Source: Clostridiales bacterium
GTDB taxonomy: Bacteria; Bacillota; Clostridia; Tissierellales; Dethiosulfatibacteraceae
Direction of reading: 5' to 3'
DNA length: 6,471 nt
NCBI GenBank assembly: GCA_003539375.1
Contig: DPPH01000008.1
Location: forward strand, 695-7,165
The notes under the pieces are model-generated. The model saw nothing but the letters and a program-made list of their open reading frames with translations. It was not told where the DNA came from and made no database searches. Positions within the stretch are counted from its first letter, which is position 1; the number at the start of each line of letters is the position of its first letter. This document shows, one piece after another, positions 1 through 4,992 of the stretch. The position numbers and the translations under genes were made by a program.

Positions 1-317
1 TAAAAATAGGCAAAGAAGCTGGTATGCGATTTAATAAATACGACGAATTTAACATGAGAGTACATAAGGATATTATAAATAAACCTCATCAATATATAAT
101 AGGAATTGGAGTTGATCCTGATAAACAAGGACAAGCTTTTGGAAAAAAGTTGCTTACTTCATTGATAAAAGTTGCTGAAGAAAAAAATCATCCCTGTTAT
201 TTAGAAACTCATGATGAAGAAAATGTTCAAATCTATAAAAAATATGGGTTTAAAGTAATGGAAGAAGAAGTTATTCCTGGGACAAATATTATGCAATTTA
301 GCATGTTAAAAGAATAA
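1..317 (+). CDS. GNAT-family N-acetyltransferase, C-terminal part (5' end outside window)
   Basis: This is the acetyl-CoA-binding half of a GNAT acetyltransferase. The reading frame is already open at position 3 (K-I-G-K-E-A-G before the first in-frame ATG at 24), so that ATG is internal and the gene begins left of the window. About 104 residues are visible. The segment IGVDPDKQGQAFGKKLL is GNAT motif A, with the Q-x-x-G-x-G/A pyrophosphate loop seen as QGQAFG. It is followed by the motif B region, YLETHDEENVQIYKKYGFK, in which the asparagine and the Y-x-x-x-G-F ending are typical of the family. The last strand ends in M-x-x-F-S-M-L-K-E. The acceptor substrate cannot be told from this half. 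No strong terminator follows, only a short hairpin, so some read-through into the AraC-type gene 117 bp downstream is possible. Confidence 0.88.
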   Translation, partial: KIGKEAGMRFNKYDEFNMRVHKDIINKPHQYIIGIGVDPDKQGQAFGKKLLTSLIKVAEEKNHPCYLETHDEENVQIYKKYGFKVMEEEVIPGTNIMQFSMLKE

Positions 318-331
318 TCAGGTTTAAAAAC

Positions 332-353
332 TTATTTCATTTATATGAAATAA
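332..353 (+). terminator. Weak hairpin after the acetyltransferase gene
   Basis: An 8-bp perfect inverted repeat, TTATTTCA / TGAAATAA, encloses a 6-nt loop 14 nt after the acetyltransferase stop. It has only two G-C pairs and is followed by TATTACATAA rather than a T run, so it is at best a weak terminator or an mRNA 3'-end stabiliser. It could instead be part of the promoter region of the next gene. Confidence 0.3.
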
Positions 354-379
354 TATTACATAATTTATAGAATCACAAA

Positions 380-406
380 GAAAGTCGAGAAAAAAAACTT
401 ACTTTC
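380..406. promoter_or_regulatory. Candidate operator: inverted repeat upstream of the AraC-type gene
   Basis: GAAAGT (380-385) and ACTTTC (401-406) form a 6-bp inverted repeat separated by 15 nt, with an A-rich centre and the locally GC-rich word AGTCGAG. It sits about 30 bp before the TTG start, directly upstream of CATAAT (406-411), a possible -10 element, and has no convincing -35. The position suits autoregulation, but AraC-type proteins usually bind direct repeats, so the link to this regulator is only inference. Confidence 0.25.
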
Positions 407-420
407 ATAATATTATTTAG

Positions 421-430
421 AAGGTGGTGA
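421..430 (+). promoter_or_regulatory. Ribosome binding site that fixes a TTG start
   Basis: AAGGTGGTGA lies immediately before ATAAT and TTG at 435, so the AGGTGGTG core ends 5 nt before the TTG. The next in-frame ATG (444) would be about 14 nt from the same core, too far for good initiation. This supports TTG as the real start codon. Confidence 0.75.
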
Positions 431-434
431 TAAT

Positions 435-1340
435 TTGAAAAATATGGAACAGGTTGAAGCTGTAACAAGAATGCAAAATTACATATCAAAAAATTTACAA
501 AATAATCTTACTTTAAATAGCATCGCTAAAGCTGCAGGTTACTCTCCTTGGCATAGTGCTAAACTTTTTAAAGAATATACTGGCAAAACACCTTTTGAAT
601 ATATTAGAATGTTGAGATTAACTGAAGCAGCAAAAAGTTTGCAGAAAGATAACATACGTATTATTGATGTAGCTCTAGATTTTTATTTCAGTTCTCACGA
701 TGGATTTACTAGGGCTTTTTCAAAAGAATTTGGAATAAATCCTAAAAAATATACCAAAAGTAAACCACCTATTAAAATGTTCATGCCCCATCCTGTTTCA
801 GATTATTACAAGATGATTATGAAAGGAGAAGTTAAAATGAGTAAAGAAAATGCTACAACTATTTTTACACAAGTAGTAGAAAAACCAGAGAGAAAGCTAA
901 TCTTAAAAAGAGGTATTGAAGCTGAAGAGTATTTTAAATATTGTGATGAAGTAGGTTGTGACGTATGGGGAATACTATCTAGTATTACTGAAGCTATAAG
1001 TGAGCCTATGGGTTTATGGCTTCCAAATAAGTTGATTGAAAAAGGAACCTCAAAATATGTTCAGGGAGTTGAAGTGAGTAAAGACTTTAATGGTGTCATT
1101 CCTGATGGATTTGCTATTATAAATTTAGAACCTTGTAAAATAATGATTTTTCAAGGTGAAACTTATGATGATGAAAACTTTGCTGAAGAAATTGGAATTG
1201 TAAAAAAAGCTATTGAAAAATACAATCCTAAACTTTATGGATTTGAATGGGACGACGATAGTGCTCCAAGATTTCAATATGAACCCCAGGGAGACAGAGG
1301 CTATATTGAAGGTCGGCCTGTAAAATCAATAAATGAATAA
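435..1340 (+). CDS. AraC-family transcriptional regulator with GyrI-like effector-binding domain
   Basis: This 301-residue cytoplasmic regulator has the two-part layout of Rob/GyrI-like proteins. Residues 9-107 are the AraC DNA-binding domain. The first helix-turn-helix lies around 26-50 (LTLNSIAKAAGYSPWHSAKLF) and the second around 77-100, ending in the family signature F-T-R-A-F-S-K-E-F-G-I-N-P-K-K-Y. The signature glycine of A-x-x-x-G-F is tyrosine here (Y84). After a linker, residues 140-297 form a GyrI/AraC effector-binding domain with typical segments such as YFKYCDEVGCDVWGIL, PMGLWLP, KYVQGVEV and GFEWDDDSAPRFQ. Such domains usually bind small hydrophobic or cationic molecules, and relatives control efflux or stress genes; the ligand here is unknown. 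A strong terminator isolates it from the next gene. An internal ribosome binding site and ATG lie at the domain boundary. Confidence 0.93.
   Translation: MKNMEQVEAVTRMQNYISKNLQNNLTLNSIAKAAGYSPWHSAKLFKEYTGKTPFEYIRMLRLTEAAKSLQKDNIRIIDVALDFYFSSHDGFTRAFSKEFGINPKKYTKSKPPIKMFMPHPVSDYYKMIMKGEVKMSKENATTIFTQVVEKPERKLILKRGIEAEEYFKYCDEVGCDVWGILSSITEAISEPMGLWLPNKLIEKGTSKYVQGVEVSKDFNGVIPDGFAIINLEPCKIMIFQGETYDDENFAEEIGIVKKAIEKYNPKLYGFEWDDDSAPRFQYEPQGDRGYIEGRPVKSINE
822..839 (+). promoter_or_regulatory. Internal ribosome binding site and ATG inside the AraC-type gene
   Basis: AAAGGAG (822-828) is followed after 8 nt by ATG (837-839), which is in frame and encodes Met135. This is as good as any start signal in the window and falls exactly between the DNA-binding and effector-binding domains. 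Initiation here would give a 167-residue stand-alone GyrI-like protein beginning M-S-K-E-N-A. Whether it is used is inference. Confidence 0.45.
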
Positions 1341-1355
1341 TTAAAACATTTGTTT

Positions 1356-1395
1356 AACTCAGGTCTGTATATAATTTATAGACCTGAGTTTTTAT
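1356..1395 (+). terminator. Strong intrinsic terminator after the AraC-type gene
   Basis: AACTCAGGTCT (1356-1366) pairs perfectly with AGACCTGAGTT (1380-1390). Three more pairs, including one G-U, extend the stem towards a 7-nt loop, and TTTTTATTATT follows. It lies 15 nt past the AraC-type stop. It separates that gene from the Crp/Fnr-type gene. Confidence 0.93.
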
Positions 1396-1420
1396 TATTC
1401 TACATTTCTTACCAACTAAA

Positions 1421-1429
1421 TGATATAAT
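1421..1429 (+). promoter_or_regulatory. Extended -10 promoter of the Crp/Fnr-type gene
   Basis: TG-A-TATAAT (TG 1421-1422, TATAAT 1424-1429) is a perfect extended -10 element. The -35 region (about 1401-1406, TACATT) is poor, as is common for extended -10 promoters. Transcription would begin near 1436, giving a leader of about 60 nt. No FNR-type box was seen here, so direct autoregulation is not supported. Confidence 0.7.
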
Positions 1430-1431
1430 AC

Positions 1432-1472
1432 AAGTAAAAGAATGAATGAGAGTTTTTACATATAAGTAAAAG
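1432..1472. repeat. Short direct repeat in the Crp/Fnr leader
   Basis: AAGTAAAAG occurs at 1432-1440 and again at 1464-1472, 32 bp apart (about three helical turns), between the -10 and the ribosome binding site. It could be a pair of binding sites or chance in A-rich DNA. Confidence 0.25.
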
Positions 1473-1495
1473 TTCTAAATATTAGGAGTAAACTA

Positions 1496-2116
1496 ATGAA
1501 AGAAGAAAGAATTAATAGTGAAGCACTCGATAAACTTGCTAAAGTTATTAAAGAATATAGTGATTTGGATAAAGAAGAGCTTCGTAAAATGGTAGACCAT
1601 ATTCCTGTTCAAGTTTTTACTAAAGGTTCTGTACTCATAGAGCAAGGCAAGATACCTAAGCAATGTTACTTTATATTGGAAGGATGTGCTAGAAAATTCT
1701 CTGTGGATGAAAATGGTAAAGAAGTCACATCCGATTTTTTTACAGAAAATCAAAGCATAGTAATATTTTCTGAAAATAATACGATAGTATCACCTTATGA
1801 AGTGGAATGCTTAGAAGATTCTATTATGATTGTAGGAGATCTAGAAGAACAAGATAATGAACTGGAAAAATACCCTGAGTTCGAATCTATTGTAATGAAA
1901 ATGATGCAATCTAATATGGGTGAGCTTCAGGATTCTTTTGCTTCATTCATACGTATGTCCCCAGAAGAGAGGGTAAAACATATGATGAGCAAAAGACCTG
2001 AACTCTTCTCAAGGGTTCCTCAACACCAGCTTGCTAGCTATTTAGGAATCACCCCTGAATCTCTTAGTAGAATCAAGGGGCGTCTTGGACAGGGACATCT
2101 GAAAATTGTTGATTGA
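1496..2116 (+). CDS. Crp/Fnr-family transcriptional regulator
   Basis: This is a 206-residue cytoplasmic regulator. The start is set by AGGAG (1484-1488) 7 nt before the ATG. Residues 36-115 form the cyclic-nucleotide-binding-like beta barrel (FTKGSVLIEQG, CYFILEGCARKF, SPYEVECLEDS). The cAMP-binding phosphate cassette is not recognisable, so cAMP is an unlikely ligand. The FNR-type N-terminal cysteine cluster is also absent (only C57, C64 and C105), arguing against iron-sulphur oxygen sensing of the FNR kind. A long dimer helix (about 120-155) leads to a helix-turn-helix at 174-196. Its recognition helix contains E188-xx-S191-R192, matching the FNR residues that read TTGAT. The protein ends soon after this helix, so the C-terminal region is short. 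Its last 44 bp overlap the convergent DUF4386 gene, whose promoter carries an FNR-like box, so that gene is a plausible target. The signal sensed is unknown. Confidence 0.92.
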   Translation: MKEERINSEALDKLAKVIKEYSDLDKEELRKMVDHIPVQVFTKGSVLIEQGKIPKQCYFILEGCARKFSVDENGKEVTSDFFTENQSIVIFSENNTIVSPYEVECLEDSIMIVGDLEEQDNELEKYPEFESIVMKMMQSNMGELQDSFASFIRMSPEERVKHMMSKRPELFSRVPQHQLASYLGITPESLSRIKGRLGQGHLKIVD

Positions 2117-2744
2117 TATTTTTACCACCTCTTACTAAAAGCCAAATACCAAAGGATAGTTCGCCAATAGTCATTGGTATACTTAGAATACTCTCAAGAG
2201 AATCAGTGAAATTCTGTATTTGTGGCAAAAAGTTTTGAAGTCCATGAATTAAACTGTAGCCTATTCCCGCTATAATCAAAAGGACTCCTAAAATATTTGG
2301 TGTTTTATTGCTTTGAAATACTCCCAATCCAGTTACTGTAAGATGTAATCCTATCACAATTAGACCAAGAGACCACATTTTCAAAAATACCTCTGTACTC
2401 TTTCCGAACAAAAATACAATACCTATTGCTAAGAATATAGAGTATATAAGACGTAGAACACCTGATAATGATGCAACTGTTTTATTAACTGGTTTTAAAT
2501 ATCTATAAAAACCATAGGCAACAATTAGGTCTGTTATAAGTATAAGACACCACACAATAACCCCCGAATAATACAAAGTGCTATTTGCAAGTATGTTTAT
2601 CATTGTTTGAATAGAATCACTTTCAACATATATTTGATTAAAAGAAAAGCCGTAGGCATATCCTGCTGCTATGGCCATAATTATTAAGGAAATACCCGAG
2701 ATTATACTCCAAAATCTTATTTTATTTTTATAATTAATTTTCAT
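2073..2744 (-). CDS. DUF4386-family multi-pass membrane protein
   Basis: This 223-residue integral membrane protein has six predicted helices at about 11-33, 57-80, 90-113, 124-144, 149-168 and 187-206. The pattern and the ending G-E-L-S-F-G-I-W-L-L-V-R-G-G-K match the DUF4386 family, whose biochemical role is not known. I chose the ATG at 2744 because AAAGGAG (2753-2759, read on the minus strand) lies 8 nt before it. The ATG at 2762 would put that ribosome binding site inside the gene and has none of its own. The family-typical end is around residue 209. The remaining tail, roughly Q-Q-F-S-D-V-P-V-Q-D-A-P, is encoded antisense to the end of the Crp/Fnr-type gene and looks like an added extension. 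Its promoter shows an FNR-type box at about -41.5 and a palindrome over the -10, so it appears tightly regulated. Confidence 0.88.
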   Translation of the reverse strand: MKINYKNKIRFWSIISGISLIIMAIAAGYAYGFSFNQIYVESDSIQTMINILANSTLYYSGVIVWCLILITDLIVAYGFYRYLKPVNKTVASLSGVLRLIYSIFLAIGIVFLFGKSTEVFLKMWSLGLIVIGLHLTVTGLGVFQSNKTPNILGVLLIIAGIGYSLIHGLQNFLPQIQNFTDSLESILSIPMTIGELSFGIWLLVRGGKNINQQFSDVPVQDAP

Positions 2745-2752
2745 TTGATTTT

Positions 2753-2759
2753 CTCCTTT
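2753..2759 (-). promoter_or_regulatory. Ribosome binding site that fixes the DUF4386 start
   Basis: On the minus strand AAAGGAG lies 8 nt before the ATG at 2744. A longer frame opens at an ATG at 2762, but this motif would then be codons 2-4. The shorter form is therefore preferred. Confidence 0.8.
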
Positions 2760-2768
2760 CATATTTGC

Positions 2769-2789
2769 TATGGTTAAATTATAACCATA
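2769..2789. promoter_or_regulatory. Palindrome over the -10 of the DUF4386 promoter
   Basis: TATGGTTA (2769-2776) and TAACCATA (2782-2789) form a perfect 8-5-8 inverted repeat. It covers the -10 hexamer (2778-2783) and the inferred start site, where a bound repressor would block RNA polymerase. No matching repressor can be identified from the window. Confidence 0.5.
2778..2783 (-). promoter_or_regulatory. -10 element of the DUF4386 promoter
   Basis: On the minus strand this is a perfect TATAAT. At 16-17 bp upstream there is no good -35 hexamer (TGCAGA or ATGCAG), which is typical of activator-dependent promoters. Transcription should start near 2771, giving a leader of about 27 nt. Confidence 0.65.
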
Positions 2790-2805
2790 TAGTAAAATGT
2801 CTGCA

Positions 2806-2819
2806 TTGATTTAAGTCAA
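2806..2819. promoter_or_regulatory. FNR-type binding site upstream of the DUF4386 gene
   Basis: TTGATTTAAGTCAA on the plus strand (TTGAC-TTAA-ATCAA on the minus strand) matches the FNR consensus TTGAT-N4-ATCAA at 9 of 10 fixed positions. Its centre (2812.5) is 41.5 bp upstream of the inferred start at 2771, the class II activator position. The Crp/Fnr regulator encoded next door has the matching ExxSR recognition residues. Binding is inferred. Confidence 0.55.
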
Positions 2820-2853
2820 TATCATAAAAATATTTATTAATTTTTATGATATT
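2818..2853. repeat. 14-bp perfect inverted repeat upstream of the FNR-type box
   Basis: AATATCATAAAAAT (2818-2831) and ATTTTTATGATATT (2840-2853) are perfect complements around an 8-nt loop. The repeat abuts and slightly overlaps the FNR-type box. With no T run next to it, it is not a standard terminator; an operator or an intrinsically bent A-tract element is possible. Confidence 0.5.
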
Positions 2854-2878
2854 AATTAACAAATACTAAATAATAACC

Positions 2879-2926
2879 AAAAAAAGAATTCTAATTAAAA
2901 TTAGTTTTAATTAGAATTCTTTTTTT
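2879..2926 (-). terminator. Terminator after the aldo/keto reductase gene
   Basis: A perfect 22-bp inverted repeat (2879-2900 and 2905-2926) has a 4-nt TTAG loop. The outer ends are seven A and seven T, so it can act in either direction. It begins 14 nt past the reductase stop on the minus strand. The stem is AT-rich, with an EcoRI word (GAATTC) in each arm. Confidence 0.9.
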
Positions 2927-2939
2927 AAAAATATAAATT

Positions 2940-3889
2940 TCATACTACTCTTATAGCAAAACTTGGACATGCTGCAATACAATATCCACATTGTATACAC
3001 TTTGATTGATCTATAAATGCCTTTTCTTTTTCGTTGAAACTTATTGCATCACTGTGACATGCCTTTATGCAACTTCCGCAACTAACACATACACCCTCAA
3101 ATACCTTTATCTGTTTTTTGTTTCTTGTGGTTATAATTCCATCTAAATCTTGCTCTCCATTAAAATATTTGACGTTGAATAATACTTCTTCTTTACTAAC
3201 CATTCCAATTGCAATTGAATAATTATCGCTTAAATTCCTTGCAAATTCAACACTCTCTTTAAAATCATCAATTAATGTTCCCCCACCTAAAACCTTCATC
3301 AGGTATATTCCTTTACCCTCTCTTTCACATAGATTAATAGCATCTTTCATTTCATCTACAGTTCCTTCTAAAATCCCTCTCCCAACCTTATTAATTAAAG
3401 GAAAAACTACATCTATATCCTCTCTATATGCTGCCTTTTCTACAACTTTAACACTATGTGTTGAAATACCAATAGCTTTAATAATTCCTTTTTCTTTATA
3501 CTCTTTTAAACATTTTAATACATCTTTCTTTATATTAAATACATCTGTACTATATCTTGCTGAATGAAGGTGAAAGATATCTATATAATCCACCCCCATA
3601 CCTTTAATGCTTCTTTGACTGCATCCTTAGTATCTTCATATGTTAAACAATGTGTTTTAGTTGCAATTATCGGCCTATTTTTTCTATTTATTAAGGCGAT
3701 TTTAATAGGCTCATATGTTTTATACATTTGGGCTGTGTCTATAAAATTAACTCCTAAATCTAAAGCATAGGATAAGATTTCTGCGGACTCTTCCGGAGCA
3801 AGATTCTTTTGAAGTGGCCCAAAAGGCAATGCACCAAAACACAATTCAGTAACTTCTAAATTCGTATTTCCCAAAACAATTTTCTTCAT
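2940..3889 (-). pseudogene. Aldo/keto reductase with C-terminal 2[4Fe-4S] ferredoxin domain, frameshifted
   Basis: Two overlapping minus-strand frames together make one reductase of about 316 residues. The first (3889 to 3581) carries the N-terminal barrel strands, with catalytic-type D51, Y56 (FIDTAQMY) and K78 (IIATKTH). It then runs out of frame into W-G-W-I-I-stop. The second (3599 to 2940) resumes with MGVDYIDIFHLH, which supplies the active-site histidine, then the rest of the barrel, and ends in two CxxCxxCxxxC clusters (fragment Cys 171/174/177/181 and 201/204/207/211). One extra base near 3597-3606, for example turning LKVW into LKGMG, restores a continuous family-like sequence. GGAGG (3896-3900) precedes the start by 6 nt; the second frame has no usable ribosome binding site. 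Intact relatives are NAD(P)H- or ferredoxin-linked oxidoreductases of anaerobes. This is either a recent inactivation or a sequencing error; all other motifs are intact. Confidence 0.85.
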
Positions 3890-3924
3890 AGTTTTCCTCC
3901 ATAATTTTACTTTTTAATATGTTG

Positions 3925-3940
3925 AACATTCATAAATGTT
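3925..3940. repeat. Short palindrome in the divergent promoter region
   Basis: AACATT-CATA-AATGTT is a perfect 6-4-6 inverted repeat upstream of the reductase start. It would lie between the candidate FNR-like box and the CATATT -10 of the reductase (minus strand, 3916-3921). Operator function is only a possibility. Confidence 0.25.
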
Positions 3941-3944
3941 TTAA

Positions 3945-3958
3945 TTAATTTTTATCAA
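3945..3958. promoter_or_regulatory. Weak FNR-like box between the reductase and methyltransferase
   Basis: TTAAT-TTTT-ATCAA matches TTGAT-N4-ATCAA at 9 of 10 fixed positions. Its centre (3951.5) is about 42 bp upstream of a possible reductase start near 3909, and it directly adjoins the methyltransferase extended -10. One-mismatch boxes are expected about once by chance in DNA this AT-rich, so confidence is low. Confidence 0.25.
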
Positions 3959-3959
3959 A

Positions 3960-3968
3960 TGTTATAAT
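3960..3968 (+). promoter_or_regulatory. Extended -10 promoter of the methyltransferase gene
   Basis: TG-T-TATAAT (TG 3960-3961, TATAAT 3963-3968) is a perfect extended -10; the -35 region is weak. Transcription starting near 3975 would give a leader of about 95 nt containing a small hairpin (CTTAAT-TTTT-ATTAAG, 4005-4020). Confidence 0.55.
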
Positions 3969-4069
3969 TATATTATTACATACTTATTTAATAATCAATT
4001 CATTCTTAATTTTTATTAAGTAAAAAAGAGTTGTAAATATAAACTAAACCATCGAAAGGATAAAAACAA

Positions 4070-4813
4070 ATGGAAATATTTTTTGAAATACATAAGGATA
4101 TACCTCGAGAAGGTCCTGGGGATAATAAATCAACAAGAAAAGCTTTTAAAATGTTAAAAAAATTACCTAAAAATTCAAAAATTTTGGATGTCGGATGTGG
4201 TCCAGGTATGCAAACTATAGAATTAGCCAAAAATACTGATGGGATTATATATGCATTAGATAATCACGATAAATTTCTAGACCATTTGAAAAACAAAGCA
4301 AAAAAAGAAAATCTTGATAATAAAATTCAAATGATCAGTGGTTCAATGTTTACATTGGATAAATATTTTAAAAAAGAAGAGTTAGATTTAATTTGGGCTG
4401 AGGGCTCTATATATATAATAGGATTTAAAGAAGGTATTGAAAATTGGAAACCATTTCTTAAAAAAGGTGGGTATTTAGTTGCAAGTGAAATCTCTTGGCT
4501 TAAAGATAATATCCCTAAAGAAATAAAAGAATATTGGGGTTTTGAATATCCAACTATGAAAAATATTGAAAACAATCTCGATGTAATTAAGAAGTGTGGC
4601 TACAAAATAATAGACCATTTTACAATACCTGAATCAAGCTGGTTTGATAATTACTATGACCCATTAGAAGAAAGAGTTAGTAACCTTTACAAGATTCATA
4701 AAGGTAACAAAGAATGGGAAGAAGCTATAAATATGCAGATTGAAGAAATTGAAATGTATAGGAAGTATAGTGAATATTACGGTTATGTATTTTATATAAT
4801 GCAAAAAGTATAA
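4070..4813 (+). CDS. Class I SAM-dependent methyltransferase
   Basis: This 247-residue soluble enzyme transfers a methyl group from S-adenosylmethionine to an unidentified acceptor. Motif I, ILDVGCGPG, is at residues 38-46. The acidic residue after strand 2 is in YALDNHD (D64 or D67). GSMFTL (91-96) and DLIWAEGSIY (106-115) are the following strand and motif II/III regions, and FLKKGGYLVASE (129-140) is the usual strand before the C-terminal half. The leading segment IPREGPGDNKSTRKAF is characteristic of one clostridial methyltransferase subgroup. The C-terminal third, rich in aromatic and charged residues (about 155-247), probably forms the acceptor pocket or lid. AAAGGA (4055-4060) precedes the ATG by 9 nt. 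The gene stands alone, diverging from the broken reductase and converging on the aldehyde dehydrogenase, so its context gives no clue to its substrate. Confidence 0.92.
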   Translation: MEIFFEIHKDIPREGPGDNKSTRKAFKMLKKLPKNSKILDVGCGPGMQTIELAKNTDGIIYALDNHDKFLDHLKNKAKKENLDNKIQMISGSMFTLDKYFKKEELDLIWAEGSIYIIGFKEGIENWKPFLKKGGYLVASEISWLKDNIPKEIKEYWGFEYPTMKNIENNLDVIKKCGYKIIDHFTIPESSWFDNYYDPLEERVSNLYKIHKGNKEWEEAINMQIEEIEMYRKYSEYYGYVFYIMQKV

Positions 4814-4907
4814 TTTAGATTGTGAAATAATTTGTTTAAAAAATCCTCCTCTTAAGGTAAAATTTAATTATCATAGAAGTAGGTATTTCTATTAAATATT
4901 CATATAA

Positions 4908-4944
4908 AAAGCATAAACTTTTTGAGAATAAAAGTTTATGCTTT
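4908..4944. terminator. Bidirectional terminator between convergent genes
   Basis: AAAGCATAAACTTTT (4908-4922) and AAAAGTTTATGCTTT (4930-4944) form a perfect 15-bp stem with a 7-nt loop. On the minus strand it is followed by a clean T run, so it ends the aldehyde dehydrogenase transcript well. On the plus strand the T tract is broken by C residues, but it can still serve the methyltransferase. The rest of the 179-bp gap shows no gene. Confidence 0.88.
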
Positions 4945-4992
4945 CATTTCTTTACTTATATTTTAGACCTTTAATTGGACTAATTTAGATGA

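Noticed and set aside
1493..1753. Open frame on the minus strand opposite the Crp/Fnr-type gene
   Set aside because: It has no ribosome binding site, its composition is that of an antisense shadow, and it lies within a well-supported gene.
2146..2180. Inverted repeat ATACCAA ... TTGGTAT just after the Crp/Fnr-type stop, considered as a terminator
   Set aside because: The loop is about 20 nt, the stem is only 7 bp, no T run follows, and it lies in the coding region of the DUF4386 gene.
3585..3606. Programmed -1 frameshifting to make the full reductase
   Set aside because: The only slip-prone codon is GGG; the preceding TGG would not re-pair after slippage, and no slippery heptamer is present. 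A simple indel is a better explanation.
3564..3770. Plus-strand open frame with a hydrophobic product across the reductase frameshift
   Set aside because: It is antisense to conserved reductase sequence and has no ribosome binding site; the hydrophobicity comes from the complementary coding strand.
4006..4575. Two minus-strand open frames (4006-4230 and 4327-4575) opposite the methyltransferase gene
   Set aside because: Neither has a start signal or family resemblance, and the plus strand encodes clear methyltransferase motifs.
4841..4857. CCTCCTC on the plus strand, which reads as a strong ribosome binding site (GAGGAGG) on the minus strand
   Set aside because: No start codon follows at a workable distance on the minus strand, so it is an orphan motif. 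Its likeness to the 16S rRNA 3' end is too short to mean more.
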